A stretch of DNA of 8,085 bases from Clostridiales bacterium (GCA_012728025.1 JAAYFX010000265.1:1-8085), one strand, 5' to 3'; numbered from the stretch's first letter, positions 1-5,944 are shown. Notes: generated by a model not told the origin, from the sequence alone. Made by a program: numbers and translations.

Positions 1-110
1 AAGACCGCAAAAGCAACTATGCCGCACACTATCATTAAAAAAAGTGTGCGGCGCAGCATCATTGAATTAGGGGTCGGCTTTATATTTGTTTTTTGTTTGT
101 TGCCTGCCAT
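1..110 (-). CDS. Class B penicillin-binding protein (FtsI/SpoVD type), N-terminal fragment
   Basis: Only the first 36 codons plus two bases are visible; the gene continues past the left edge. The start is the ATG at 110-108, preceded by a strong GGAGGGAG ribosome binding site (122-115) with a 4-nt gap. The peptide begins MAGNKQKTNI, a short basic cytoplasmic tail, then a twin-arginine stretch (MLRRTLFLMIV) that opens a hydrophobic segment running to the edge (VCGIVAFAV). A short basic tail followed by one membrane anchor is the usual N-terminus of class B PBPs, the septal or spore-cortex transpeptidases, and in Firmicutes such a gene directly follows ftsL in the dcw cluster. No catalytic motif is visible, so the PBP call rests on gene order and the anchor-like N-terminus. 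FtsI/PBP2B cannot be told from SpoVD here. The fragment also carries a perfect hairpin, listed separately. Confidence 0.68.
   Translation of the reverse strand, partial: MAGNKQKTNIKPTPNSMMLRRTLFLMIVCGIVAFAV
21..52 (-). repeat. Perfect 10-bp inverted repeat inside the PBP coding start
   Basis: GCCGCACACT (21-30) and AGTGTGCGGC (43-52) are exact reverse complements around an A/T-rich 12-nt loop. In the PBP mRNA this would be a GC-rich hairpin about 58 nt after the start codon, over the codons of the first membrane segment. It may affect translation or simply result from codon choice; no U-tract follows it, so it does not look like an intrinsic terminator. Confidence 0.7.
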
Positions 111-164
111 TTGTCTCCCTCCGAAGCATGAAGCTCGCCTTACCAAAACTCTCTGCCGTACTAG

Positions 165-190
165 CGGTTAAAAGCAAAAGCTTTTTACCG
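165..190 (-). repeat. Intergenic hairpin between ftsL and the PBP gene
   Basis: In the ftsL-PBP gap (111-213), an 11-nt arm at 165-175 (CGGTTAAAAGC on the plus strand) faces an 11-nt arm at 180-190 (GCTTTTTACCG) across a 4-nt loop, pairing at 10 of 11 positions. In the minus-strand transcript the hairpin forms 24 nt after the ftsL stop and about 42 nt before the PBP ribosome binding site. The sequence after it is not T-rich, so I do not call a terminator. It could be an mRNA processing or stability element that sets the FtsL:PBP ratio. Apart from this hairpin and the PBP ribosome binding site I see nothing else in the gap. Confidence 0.6.
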
Positions 191-213
191 GCTTTAACAA
201 TATACTGGCAAGG

Positions 214-762
214 CTATCTGAAATATTCCGCTATCGACGAGAGAAAATCAAATACTCTGTCTGTAAGTTCGCCCTTTTCCCCGTTTCCGCTGATTATTAC
301 AGCCTTATCGGGGACGAAGCTGTCTATATAATAAATCTGCTCGTCTCTCGGTCTTTGCATACCAAGCTGAGTGCTGGCATATTCCTCTATCTCTGTTAGG
401 TTAAAGGCCCTCTCATAGTCAATGAGCAGCCTGTTTTGTGCAACCTCAAGCTCTGTAAGCTGCTGCTCATACCTGACCGCCTCGTCAGTAACCGCAGTAA
501 GCTGAATTTTTGCCATAAGGCAGAAAACTATCAAAACAGCGGCACAGATAAAGCCCACAATGGAAAGGGGAGCTATGCTTTGCCTCGGTTTTACAGCGGT
601 TCTCGGGGTAACACGTTCTTTTATTTCGGGAGGGGCTGGAATAACTATTTTGCGCCTAGCAGGCGGATACATGGCCTCGTCGGGATATACGGCGGCTCCG
701 CTTAAATCATAGGCGAGGGTTCCGTATACGGGCCTTGCTCCGTAGCCTTTATCCATGGACAT
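214..762 (-). CDS. ftsL: Cell division protein FtsL-like (septum formation initiator family)
   Basis: This 182-residue bitopic membrane protein is a component of the divisome, where FtsL forms a coiled-coil subcomplex with DivIC/FtsB and DivIB/FtsQ that activates septal peptidoglycan synthesis. Residues 1-61 form a long cytoplasmic tail with a proline- and basic-rich stretch (about 33-60). Residues 62-86 are a single transmembrane helix (IAPLSIVGFICAAVLIVF and on). Residues 90-120 look like a coiled coil, and 121-147 hold the family-typical NLTEIEEYASTQLGM followed by P-x-x-x-x-x-YY. Two starts are possible: ATG 762-760 lies 4 nt after GGAGGAG (773-767), and ATG 756-754 lies 10 nt after it. 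The gene sits 34 nt after rsmH and before the PBP gene, the standard ftsL position in the dcw cluster. Sequence divergence of this family makes FtsL versus a DivIC-like label rest mainly on that order. Confidence 0.82.
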   Translation of the reverse strand: MSMDKGYGARPVYGTLAYDLSGAAVYPDEAMYPPARRKIVIPAPPEIKERVTPRTAVKPRQSIAPLSIVGFICAAVLIVFCLMAKIQLTAVTDEAVRYEQQLTELEVAQNRLLIDYERAFNLTEIEEYASTQLGMQRPRDEQIYYIDSFVPDKAVIISGNGEKGELTDRVFDFLSSIAEYFR

Positions 763-796
763 TTCGCTCCTCCTTCTTCTTTGTTATACCAGTTTC

Positions 797-1729
797 TTAT
801 ACTCTTTCCGCCACACGAAGCTTTGCACTTCTGGAGCGGGGATTTTCGTCTATTTCCTTAACGTCGGGCAAAATCGGCTTTCTTGAAATACTTTTCATTG
901 TCCTTTCAAAGCCACAGCGGCAAAGGGGAAAATCCCTTGGGCAGGTACAGCCGTTTTCTCTTGAGGCTATTGCGTTCTTGACAATTCTGTCCTCCAGAGA
1001 ATGAAAGGATAAAACACAGAGCCGCCCGCCTTTTTCAAGCCTTCCAACTGCTGTTTCCAAAACTTCGGATAGGGACTCCAACTCGTCGTTTACCGCTATT
1101 CTTATGGCCTGAAAGCTACGCTTTGCCGGATGCTGTTTTTCACGCAGGGCTGCTGCCGGCATGGCCCTTTTTATAATGTCCACAAGCTCTAAAGTAGTTT
1201 CTATGGGTTTTTCTGCTCTGGCTCTTTCTATGGACTCCGCTATCCTCGGAGCGTAACGCTCCTCTCCAAAATCATAGAGAATACGCTTTATTCTCTCTTT
1301 TGACCAAGTGTTTACTATATCTTTGGCGCTTAACCCTGAGCCTTGGTCCATGCGCATATCCAAAGGCGCATCACTCATATAGGAAAAGCCTCTTTCGGAC
1401 TCGTCAAGCTGGGGTGAGGACACCCCAAGGTCAAAAAGCATACCGTTTACTTTTTCTATGTTCAGCCTGTCCAAAATCTCTCCCAGTTGGCTGAAGTTGC
1501 CGTGTACCAGAGTTGTTTTATCCATATAAGGCTCAAGCCGCAGGGAAGCTCTTTCTATGGCCTTTTGGTCACGGTCTATGGAAATAAGCCTTCCTGTATC
1601 AAGGCGGCGGGCAATTTCATAGGAATGTCCCCCAAGGCCCAAGGTACCGTCCACATATACGCCATCGGGCTTAATATTTAAAGCTTCTATACATTCGCCA
1701 AGCATCACAGAATAGTGCTTATAGTCCAC
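797..1729 (-). CDS. rsmH: 16S rRNA (cytosine(1402)-N(4))-methyltransferase RsmH
   Basis: RsmH (formerly MraW) uses S-adenosylmethionine to N4-methylate C1402 of 16S rRNA in the ribosomal P site. The 310-residue product matches the usual family length. Visible motifs: the SAM-binding loop DGTLGLGGHS (28-36 region), an acidic IDRD motif (51-54), DLGVSSPQLD (100-109), the SFQAIRIAVNDEL block (205-217), LSFHSLEDRIVK (240-251), a four-cysteine CTCP...CRCG element (261-272) and the C-terminal NPRSRSAKLRVAE (297-309). The start is GTG at 1729-1727, which shares one base with the mraZ TAG stop, indicating translational coupling; GGAG elements at 1747-1741 and 1738-1735 supply the ribosome binding site inside the mraZ 3' end. 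It is co-transcribed with mraZ, ftsL and the PBP gene, the near-universal dcw order. Confidence 0.98.
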   Translation of the reverse strand: MDYKHYSVMLGECIEALNIKPDGVYVDGTLGLGGHSYEIARRLDTGRLISIDRDQKAIERASLRLEPYMDKTTLVHGNFSQLGEILDRLNIEKVNGMLFDLGVSSPQLDESERGFSYMSDAPLDMRMDQGSGLSAKDIVNTWSKERIKRILYDFGEERYAPRIAESIERARAEKPIETTLELVDIIKRAMPAAALREKQHPAKRSFQAIRIAVNDELESLSEVLETAVGRLEKGGRLCVLSFHSLEDRIVKNAIASRENGCTCPRDFPLCRCGFERTMKSISRKPILPDVKEIDENPRSRSAKLRVAERV

Positions 1730-2145
1730 TAGAACTCCAACTCCTCCATAACGGCCGCAATATTTTCGGGCGTTGTCTCCTTAATGTATATCTCGTTCCA
1801 GCTAGCGCTGTCCCAAAATTCCGCATGGTTGTTGCAGCCTACTACGGTGACATTTTTCGTAAGGCCCGCAAAATCCCGCAGGTTCTGAGGAAGAAGAATT
1901 CTTCCCTGAGCATCAAGCTCGCATTTAGCGGCATAGGCAAATAAAGGGCGCATTTTGCGTTGCTTTACATAGGGCATCTCGTTTACCTTATCGGAAAAAC
2001 TCTGCCAGCTTTCGGCAGAATAGGCAGAAAGGCATTTATCCATAGAGAGGGTAACGTAAAAAACATTGCCCAAATCCTCACGCAGACGGGCTGGAATCGA
2101 CAGGCGACCCTTGGAGTCAAGTGTGTGCTGATATTCACCTGTCAC
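1729..2145 (-). CDS. mraZ: Transcriptional regulator MraZ
   Basis: MraZ is a ring-forming AbrB-fold DNA-binding protein that controls its own dcw operon. It contains two SpoVT/AbrB-like repeats, each with the DxxxR signature: D10-S-K-G-R14 and D78-A-Q-G-R82. I place the start at GTG 2145-2143, giving 138 residues beginning (V/M)TGEYQHTLDSKGRL, which matches the conserved family N-terminus. The reading frame is open upstream to TTG 2256, but that extension does not resemble the family, includes the MraZ-box region, would begin only about 14 nt after the predicted transcription start, and has no Shine-Dalgarno. The GTG is preceded by a seven-G tract (2158-2152) with a 6-nt gap. Its stop overlaps the rsmH start by one base. 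Autoregulation is expected from the TGGGT repeats upstream. Confidence 0.96.
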   Translation of the reverse strand: MTGEYQHTLDSKGRLSIPARLREDLGNVFYVTLSMDKCLSAYSAESWQSFSDKVNEMPYVKQRKMRPLFAYAAKCELDAQGRILLPQNLRDFAGLTKNVTVVGCNNHAEFWDSASWNEIYIKETTPENIAAVMEELEF

Positions 2146-2151
2146 GCAAAG

Positions 2152-2158
2152 CCCCCCC
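2152..2158 (-). promoter_or_regulatory. Unusual ribosome binding site of mraZ (seven-G tract)
   Basis: Seven consecutive G residues lie 6 nt upstream of the GTG start at 2145. They can pair with the CCUCC anti-Shine-Dalgarno using one G-U wobble. This site is the main reason for choosing GTG 2145 over the upstream TTG 2256 and ATG 2226. A run of seven Gs can slip during replication, which would change the SD spacing. Confidence 0.6.
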
Positions 2159-2238
2159 GTCCCATATATTCTTTCGCCGCTTTTATCTTCCGCTATTGCT
2201 CCCACTTTTCCACATTCTATGAACATTGTGGGAAACTG

Positions 2239-2263
2239 TTGCACTTCCACCCACAATCACCCA
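2239..2263 (-). promoter_or_regulatory. MraZ-box array (autoregulatory operator)
   Basis: On the minus strand, TGGGT occurs at 2263-2259 and again at 2253-2249, with a degenerate third copy TGCAA at 2243-2239; the unit starts are exactly 10 bp apart. Known MraZ operators are TGGGN repeats separated by 5 nt next to the mraZ promoter, so spacing and motif both fit. The array would lie at about +8 to +32 relative to the predicted transcription start. A further TGGGA (2204-2200) and an inverted TCCCA (2233-2229) are out of phase and of uncertain value. Confidence 0.8.
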
Positions 2264-2276
2264 CTTGGGCTTCCTT

Positions 2277-2305
2277 ATTATAAGCTTGGTAAAAAAAAAT
2301 TGCAA
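2277..2305 (-). promoter_or_regulatory. Sigma-A-type promoter of the mraZ operon
   Basis: The minus strand carries a -35 TTGCAA (2305-2300), a 17-nt spacer rich in T, and a perfect -10 TATAAT (2282-2277). Predicted transcription starts near 2270, leaving a leader of about 125 nt before the GTG start of mraZ. The MraZ boxes follow directly. Confidence 0.82.
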
Positions 2306-2409
2306 GAGCGAATAAGGTCGAAAAAAGTGATACTTTTTCAGTATTCTTGCCCCTTACACAATAAATTGTGCTAGGTTTCGGGTTTTCCTTTCAGATTATC
2401 AACATATAG

Positions 2410-2461
2410 AAAAAGCAGCAATCAAAAAACTTTTTAGAAAGTTTTTTGATTGCTGCTTTTT
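2410..2461 (-). terminator. Intrinsic terminator of the uvrC operon, symmetric (bidirectional)
   Basis: A 24-nt arm (2410-2433) and its exact reverse complement (2438-2461) flank a 4-nt loop. The arms consist of an A5 run, GCAGCAATC, an A6 run and CTTT, so the stem ends in a T-tract on either strand. It begins 26 nt after the stop of the last gene of the uvrC-rsmD-coaD operon and separates it from the mraZ promoter. The minus-strand role is well supported; plus-strand activity is implied by symmetry, but no plus-strand gene feeds into it here. Confidence 0.9.
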
Positions 2462-2486
2462 TGTTGTAATAGTTAAAGAGTGAAGA

Positions 2487-3020
2487 TTAATCCTCGGTAA
2501 GCTCCTCCACCACGGGGGCTTCAGGCTGTCTTGGAGCCATATCGGGACTTGCTGTGGCAAGCCCACGAAAACGCACACGGGAATTACGAAGCTCATTTTG
2601 CGCCGCCGCAACAGCTTCTTCCGTACGCCTTAAAGCGTCGTCTACATATTCGTTGGCGACACTCATGAGTTCTTTTGCCCGATTTTCGGCATTGCTTACA
2701 ATTTCGTTTGCACGGTTTTTTGCAATACGAGTGATTTCCTGCTCCTCGACCATGTGCCTTGCCTGCTCCTCGGCAGTTTTTCTGATGGCCTCGGTTTCCC
2801 GCTTTGCATTTGCAACAAACTCGTCTCTTGAGGCCAAAAGCCGCTTTGCCTCGGAAAGCTCTATGGGAAGCTGGGCTCGTATTTCGTCGATAAGGCTTAA
2901 GGTGTTTTCCCTTTGGAGCATACACTTATCCTTTGATAAGGGGACGCTCCAAGCGTCTACTACTGAATTATATAGTATCTCAAGAAGCTCGCTTACCTCA
3001 TTTTCCATTTCAATGTCCAT
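2487..3020 (-). CDS. Coiled-coil protein of unknown function encoded after coaD
   Basis: I do not recognise a defined family. From ATG 3020-3018 the product has 177 residues; the start is set by AGGAGGT at 3033-3027 with a 6-nt gap. The longer reading frame (to 3110) runs back through the coaD 3' end and is rejected. Residues 1-27 (MDIEMENEVSELLEILYNSV) are acidic and hydrophobic. Residues 42-148 are rich in A, E, K and R with repeating blocks of the type R-A-N-E-I-V / R-A-K-E-L-M, which predicts a long continuous helix like those of DivIVA-type or ATP synthase b/E-subunit-like stalk proteins. The last about 25 residues are proline-rich and acidic, ending EELTED. There is no signal peptide or membrane segment. 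It begins 4 nt after coaD, whose TAA lies within its ribosome binding site, so the two are translationally coupled. A scaffold or polar-organiser role is a guess from the coiled coil alone. Confidence 0.85.
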   Translation of the reverse strand: MDIEMENEVSELLEILYNSVVDAWSVPLSKDKCMLQRENTLSLIDEIRAQLPIELSEAKRLLASRDEFVANAKRETEAIRKTAEEQARHMVEEQEITRIAKNRANEIVSNAENRAKELMSVANEYVDDALRRTEEAVAAAQNELRNSRVRFRGLATASPDMAPRQPEAPVVEELTED

Positions 3021-3024
3021 ATCT

Positions 3025-3510
3025 TTACCTCCTGTTCCTGAGCTTTTGGTCAAGCGCATCCGCAACCTGCTTCGGTACATATTCGGAAAGGTCTGCACCG
3101 TACATGGCAAGCTGTCTCACGGCGCTTGAGCTAAGATAGATATACTTAGCGCTGGCGCTTATGAAAAAGGTCTCAAGCTGGGAGTTCAGTTTTTTGTTGA
3201 AAGCCGCCATAACAGTTTCATACTCGTAGTCATAGGAATTGCGAAGTCCCTTTATAATGACAGGGTTTTCAAACTGCTTGGCATAATCGGCAAGAAGCTC
3301 TAAAGAGCAGTCCACCTCTACCTTTGGATTGGCTGAAACAACTTTTTTAATCAGCTCCACCCTCTCGTTTATCTCAAGCATCGGAGTTTTTTCCACGTTC
3401 ATAACAACGCTTACTATAAGCCGGTCAAAAATTTTTGAGGCTCTTTCTATGATGTCGAGATGCCCTAAAGTTATGGGGTCAAAGGTGCCGGGATAAATTG
3501 CTGTGACCAT
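3025..3510 (-). CDS. coaD: Phosphopantetheine adenylyltransferase CoaD
   Basis: CoaD transfers AMP from ATP to 4'-phosphopantetheine to make dephospho-CoA, the penultimate step of coenzyme A synthesis in the cytosol. The 161-residue length is typical. The nucleotidyltransferase signature is complete: PGTFDPITLGH (7-17), with the T-x-G-H motif at 14-17, substrate-contact KGLR (87-90), the DYEYE-type block (94-98) and the C-terminal SSSAVR (127-132), equivalent to the ISSS-x-x-(R/K) ATP-binding motif. The ATG at 3510-3508 follows a GAAGGA element with a 10-nt gap, a weaker spacing than for its neighbours. It lies 29 nt after rsmD, the common rsmD-coaD pairing in bacteria, within the uvrC operon. 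No key residue appears to be missing. Confidence 0.98.
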   Translation of the reverse strand: MVTAIYPGTFDPITLGHLDIIERASKIFDRLIVSVVMNVEKTPMLEINERVELIKKVVSANPKVEVDCSLELLADYAKQFENPVIIKGLRNSYDYEYETVMAAFNKKLNSQLETFFISASAKYIYLSSSAVRQLAMYGADLSEYVPKQVADALDQKLRNRR

Positions 3511-3539
3511 AAGCTTTATATCCTTCCTTTCGGGGGACT

Positions 3540-4094
3540 TTATCCTTCCGCCACTTGCGGAGACCTCTTTCCGCAGGAAATTAGTTTAACCTTGCCATAT
3601 TTGTATTCACGTCCTACAAAATATGGCTCGGAAAGGGGTAAAACTTCGGTTTTTATATCAGTCTCGCAAATTATTATACCACCATTTGACAATATGTCAA
3701 ACTGAATAATTTTTTGCAAAGCTTTGTCGAGAAGCCCCTGTGCATATGGCGGGTCAAGGAAGATAAGGTCAAACTTGCCGCAGTGGCTAAGATAGGTAAG
3801 AGCGTTTTCTCGAACTGTTTCACCGGAAAGCTTGCAATGCTCCAAATTGGCCCGAACTGTTTTTATGGCCTCCAAGCTTTCGTCAACAAAAACAGCGCTT
3901 TTCGCCCCACGGCTTAGAGCCTCAATGCCCAATTGCCCCGTACCCGCAAAAAGGTCTAACACCCTTCTTCCTTCAAGGTCAAACTGGATTATATTAAAAA
4001 GGGACTCTTTTACAAGACCTGTTGTGGGGCGAATGTCCATGTTAGACGGCTCGTAAAGCCGCCGACCTCTTGCCGTACCTGTTATAACTCTCAT
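3540..4094 (-). CDS. rsmD: 16S rRNA (guanine(966)-N(2))-methyltransferase RsmD
   Basis: RsmD uses SAM to N2-methylate G966 of 16S rRNA on the assembling 30S subunit. The 184-residue product shows the family's opening MRVITGTARGRRL (1-13), the RPTTGLVKESLFNII block (22-36), SAM motif I VLDLFAGTGQLGIEALSRGA (45-64), the acidic D71-E-S residue after motif I, and the catalytic N6/N2-amino methylase motif DPPY (114-117). Its ATG overlaps the uvrC TGA as ATGA (4 nt shared), indicating translational coupling, and a GGAGG ribosome binding site lies just upstream inside uvrC. The next gene is coaD, the usual partner. Nothing is unusual in the sequence; the C-terminal tail after about residue 172 is short and non-conserved in appearance. 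Confidence 0.97.
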   Translation of the reverse strand: MRVITGTARGRRLYEPSNMDIRPTTGLVKESLFNIIQFDLEGRRVLDLFAGTGQLGIEALSRGAKSAVFVDESLEAIKTVRANLEHCKLSGETVRENALTYLSHCGKFDLIFLDPPYAQGLLDKALQKIIQFDILSNGGIIICETDIKTEVLPLSEPYFVGREYKYGKVKLISCGKRSPQVAEG

Positions 4095-5944
4095 AAATCC
4101 TCCTTTGTATCAAGGGCTTTTTCACCCTCATCAAGACCGCTTCCTGCGGAAAAGTGTTCATACACCGCCTTGGCCGTATTTTTTGGAACAACAGCGCAAA
4201 GCTCCTCATAGCTTGCTGATTTTATGGCTTTTATAGTTTTAAAATGCTTTAAAAGCTCGTTTCTGCGAACGGGGCCAACACCTTTTATATCGTCCAAAGC
4301 GGAGCCTATTGTTTTTGACCTTAAACTTCGATGGTATTCAATGGCAAAACGATGGGTTTCCTCCTGAATGCCGCCGATAAAGGCGAATACCGCCGGATTT
4401 CCGACTATGCCTACTTCCTCCCCATCTGGGTAAACAAGGGCTCTTGTGCGATGTCTGTCATCTTTCACCATTCCCAAAACGGGAATGGTAATCTCGTACG
4501 CCGAAAGAACCTCACGGGCCATGGAGGCGTGGGCAGCCCCCCCGTCTATAAGCAACAGGTCAGCAAGCTCCTTAAAGCCCTCGTCACCGTCTATGAAGCG
4601 CTTAAACCTTCGGGTTAAAACTTCTTTCATGCTGCCGTAATCATCCTGAGAGGAAATTTCTTTTAACCTGAACTTTCTGTAATCCCTTTTTAGGGGTCTG
4701 CCGTCTTGAAAAACCGTCATAGAGGCAACTATGCCAAAGTTTCCTGTGTTGGAAATGTCAAAGGCTTCTATGCGCCGAGGCAAGGCTTCCATTCCCAGAG
4801 CATCCCTTAGCCATTCCAGAGTCTTCAGCCGTTTTTGTGTTGCCGTTGTGGCCCGCAGAGCCTCCTCTTTGGCGTTTAGCATGGCCTTTAAAACCATTTC
4901 ACGTCGCTGGCCCCTCTGGGGCGTTTCCACGGAAACCTTATGGCCTGCCGCCTCTGTGAGCATCCTTGAAATTTCTTGAGCATCCTCTATGGGGAAGGGC
5001 AACAAAATATTTTTTGGAAAAATGCCGCTTATTGAATAATACTGCCGAACAAGGGCAGACACAGCCTCGGCATCGTTTTCCAAGGGTTCCTCCAGTAGAC
5101 GGTAATCCTTGTCGCTAAGGTCTCCTCCGTCATAGCGCAAAATGGCAAAGCAACTTTTTGCGCTGCGATAAAAGCCCACAGCATCGGCATCGGCCGCCGA
5201 GGAGGCAATAACTCTCTGGCGGTTTCCAAGACCCTCAACAGCCTTTAGTCTATCACGCAATTGGGCCGCCAACTCAAATTGCAAATCTTCCGAGGCCGCA
5301 AACATTTTTTCCTGAAGCTCTGCCCTAAGCTCGGCAGTTTTCCCCGAAAAAAGCATTTCCGCCTGACGGATTCGCTCGTCATATTCACTTTGCCCCCCTC
5401 TGCCGCCGCAAAAGCCCAAGCAGTTTCCCATGTGGTAGTTAAGGCAGGGCTTGCCCCTGCCAAAATCCCTTGGAAACCTTTTTCCGCAGGTGGGGAGCAT
5501 CAGCGCTTTGCAAACTGTGTCTATAATATTTCTTGTAAGCCCCCTACTGCCATAGGGGCCAAAATATTTTGCTCCGTCCTCAGCAGTTTTGTTGACGATT
5601 GTAAAGCGGGGGCAGGGGCTTTTAATGTCAAGTCTTACAAAGGGATAGGATTTATCGTCCCGCAGGAGGATGTTATAGTGGGGCTGATGGCGCTTTATAA
5701 GGGAGTTTTCCAGAATCAGAGCCTCAAATTCGGACTCTGCCACAATAACGTTAAAATCTCTGGCTTTTTGAACCATGGCTGCCGTTTTAATGTCATGCTC
5801 GCCACGAAAATAGCTGCTCACACGATTTTTTAAAGCCTTGGCCTTGCCAACGTAAATAACTTCCCCCGTTTCGTCCAGCATGAGATACACCCCTGGTAAA
5901 AGGGGGAGCCTGTTTGCCTTTTCCCTTAGTTCTTCTATATTCAA
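4091..5944 (-). CDS. uvrC: Excinuclease ABC subunit C (UvrC)
   Basis: UvrC makes both incisions around a bulky DNA lesion after UvrAB recognition in nucleotide excision repair. I place the start at TTG 5944-5942, giving 617 residues, because GGGAGGGG (5957-5950) lies 5 nt upstream and the next residues (IEELREKANRLPLLPGVYLM) match the family N-terminus. The frame is open to 6055, but the extra 37 residues cross the promoter region and look non-coding. Domains: GIY-YIG nuclease (13-47, GVY at 18-20 and YVG at 31-33); four cysteines C153, C167, C175, C179, spaced as in the iron-sulfur cluster of UvrC; the UVR UvrB-binding motif (about 203-238); the RNase H-like 5' nuclease with D396, D467 and H498; and tandem helix-hairpin-helix (about 546-588). 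It overlaps rsmD by 4 nt and heads the rsmD-coaD operon. Confidence 0.98.
   Translation of the reverse strand: MNIEELREKANRLPLLPGVYLMLDETGEVIYVGKAKALKNRVSSYFRGEHDIKTAAMVQKARDFNVIVAESEFEALILENSLIKRHQPHYNILLRDDKSYPFVRLDIKSPCPRFTIVNKTAEDGAKYFGPYGSRGLTRNIIDTVCKALMLPTCGKRFPRDFGRGKPCLNYHMGNCLGFCGGRGGQSEYDERIRQAEMLFSGKTAELRAELQEKMFAASEDLQFELAAQLRDRLKAVEGLGNRQRVIASSAADADAVGFYRSAKSCFAILRYDGGDLSDKDYRLLEEPLENDAEAVSALVRQYYSISGIFPKNILLPFPIEDAQEISRMLTEAAGHKVSVETPQRGQRREMVLKAMLNAKEEALRATTATQKRLKTLEWLRDALGMEALPRRIEAFDISNTGNFGIVASMTVFQDGRPLKRDYRKFRLKEISSQDDYGSMKEVLTRRFKRFIDGDEGFKELADLLLIDGGAAHASMAREVLSAYEITIPVLGMVKDDRHRTRALVYPDGEEVGIVGNPAVFAFIGGIQEETHRFAIEYHRSLRSKTIGSALDDIKGVGPVRRNELLKHFKTIKAIKSASYEELCAVVPKNTAKAVYEHFSAGSGLDEGEKALDTKEDL

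Larger units (their letters stand above)
2146..2486. other. Intergenic region between the coiled-coil gene and mraZ
   Basis: This 341-nt stretch has no convincing gene. From right to left it holds the operon terminator hairpin (2410-2461), two small inverted repeats (CACAAT-AA-ATTGTG at 2357-2370 and AAAAAGT-GAT-ACTTTTT at 2322-2338, plus-strand reading), the mraZ promoter (2277-2305), the MraZ boxes (2239-2263) and the mraZ leader with its G-tract ribosome binding site. The small repeats lie upstream of the -35 element and could be regulator sites; their AT-rich composition makes chance a real alternative. Confidence 0.7.

Noticed and set aside
2146..2256. In-frame upstream extension of mraZ to TTG 2256 (37 extra residues)
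   Set aside because: It crosses the MraZ boxes and leader, starts about 14 nt after the predicted transcription start, lacks a ribosome binding site and does not resemble the conserved MraZ N-terminus.
2399..2611. Minus-strand 70-codon frame after coaD operon
   Set aside because: It is out of frame with the coiled-coil gene's end and runs into the terminator hairpin; no ribosome binding site.
3021..3110. In-frame upstream extension of the coiled-coil gene into coaD
   Set aside because: The extra residues are an alternate-frame reading of the coaD 3' end; ATG 3020 has AGGAGGT at perfect spacing.
2554..3129. 191-codon plus-strand open frame opposite the coiled-coil gene and the coaD 3' end
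   Set aside because: It is Ser/Ala-rich antisense of an E/A/K/R-rich helix, has no family features, and mirrors the codon bias of the real minus-strand gene.
3547..3561. Short hairpin TCCGC-CACTT-GCGGA near the rsmD stop
   Set aside because: Only 5 bp within coding sequence, no T-tract after it, and coaD follows 29 nt later; likely chance.
5261..5833. 190-codon plus-strand open frame opposite uvrC
   Set aside because: The opposing frame encodes intact UvrC domains and the plus-strand peptide shows no recognisable motif.
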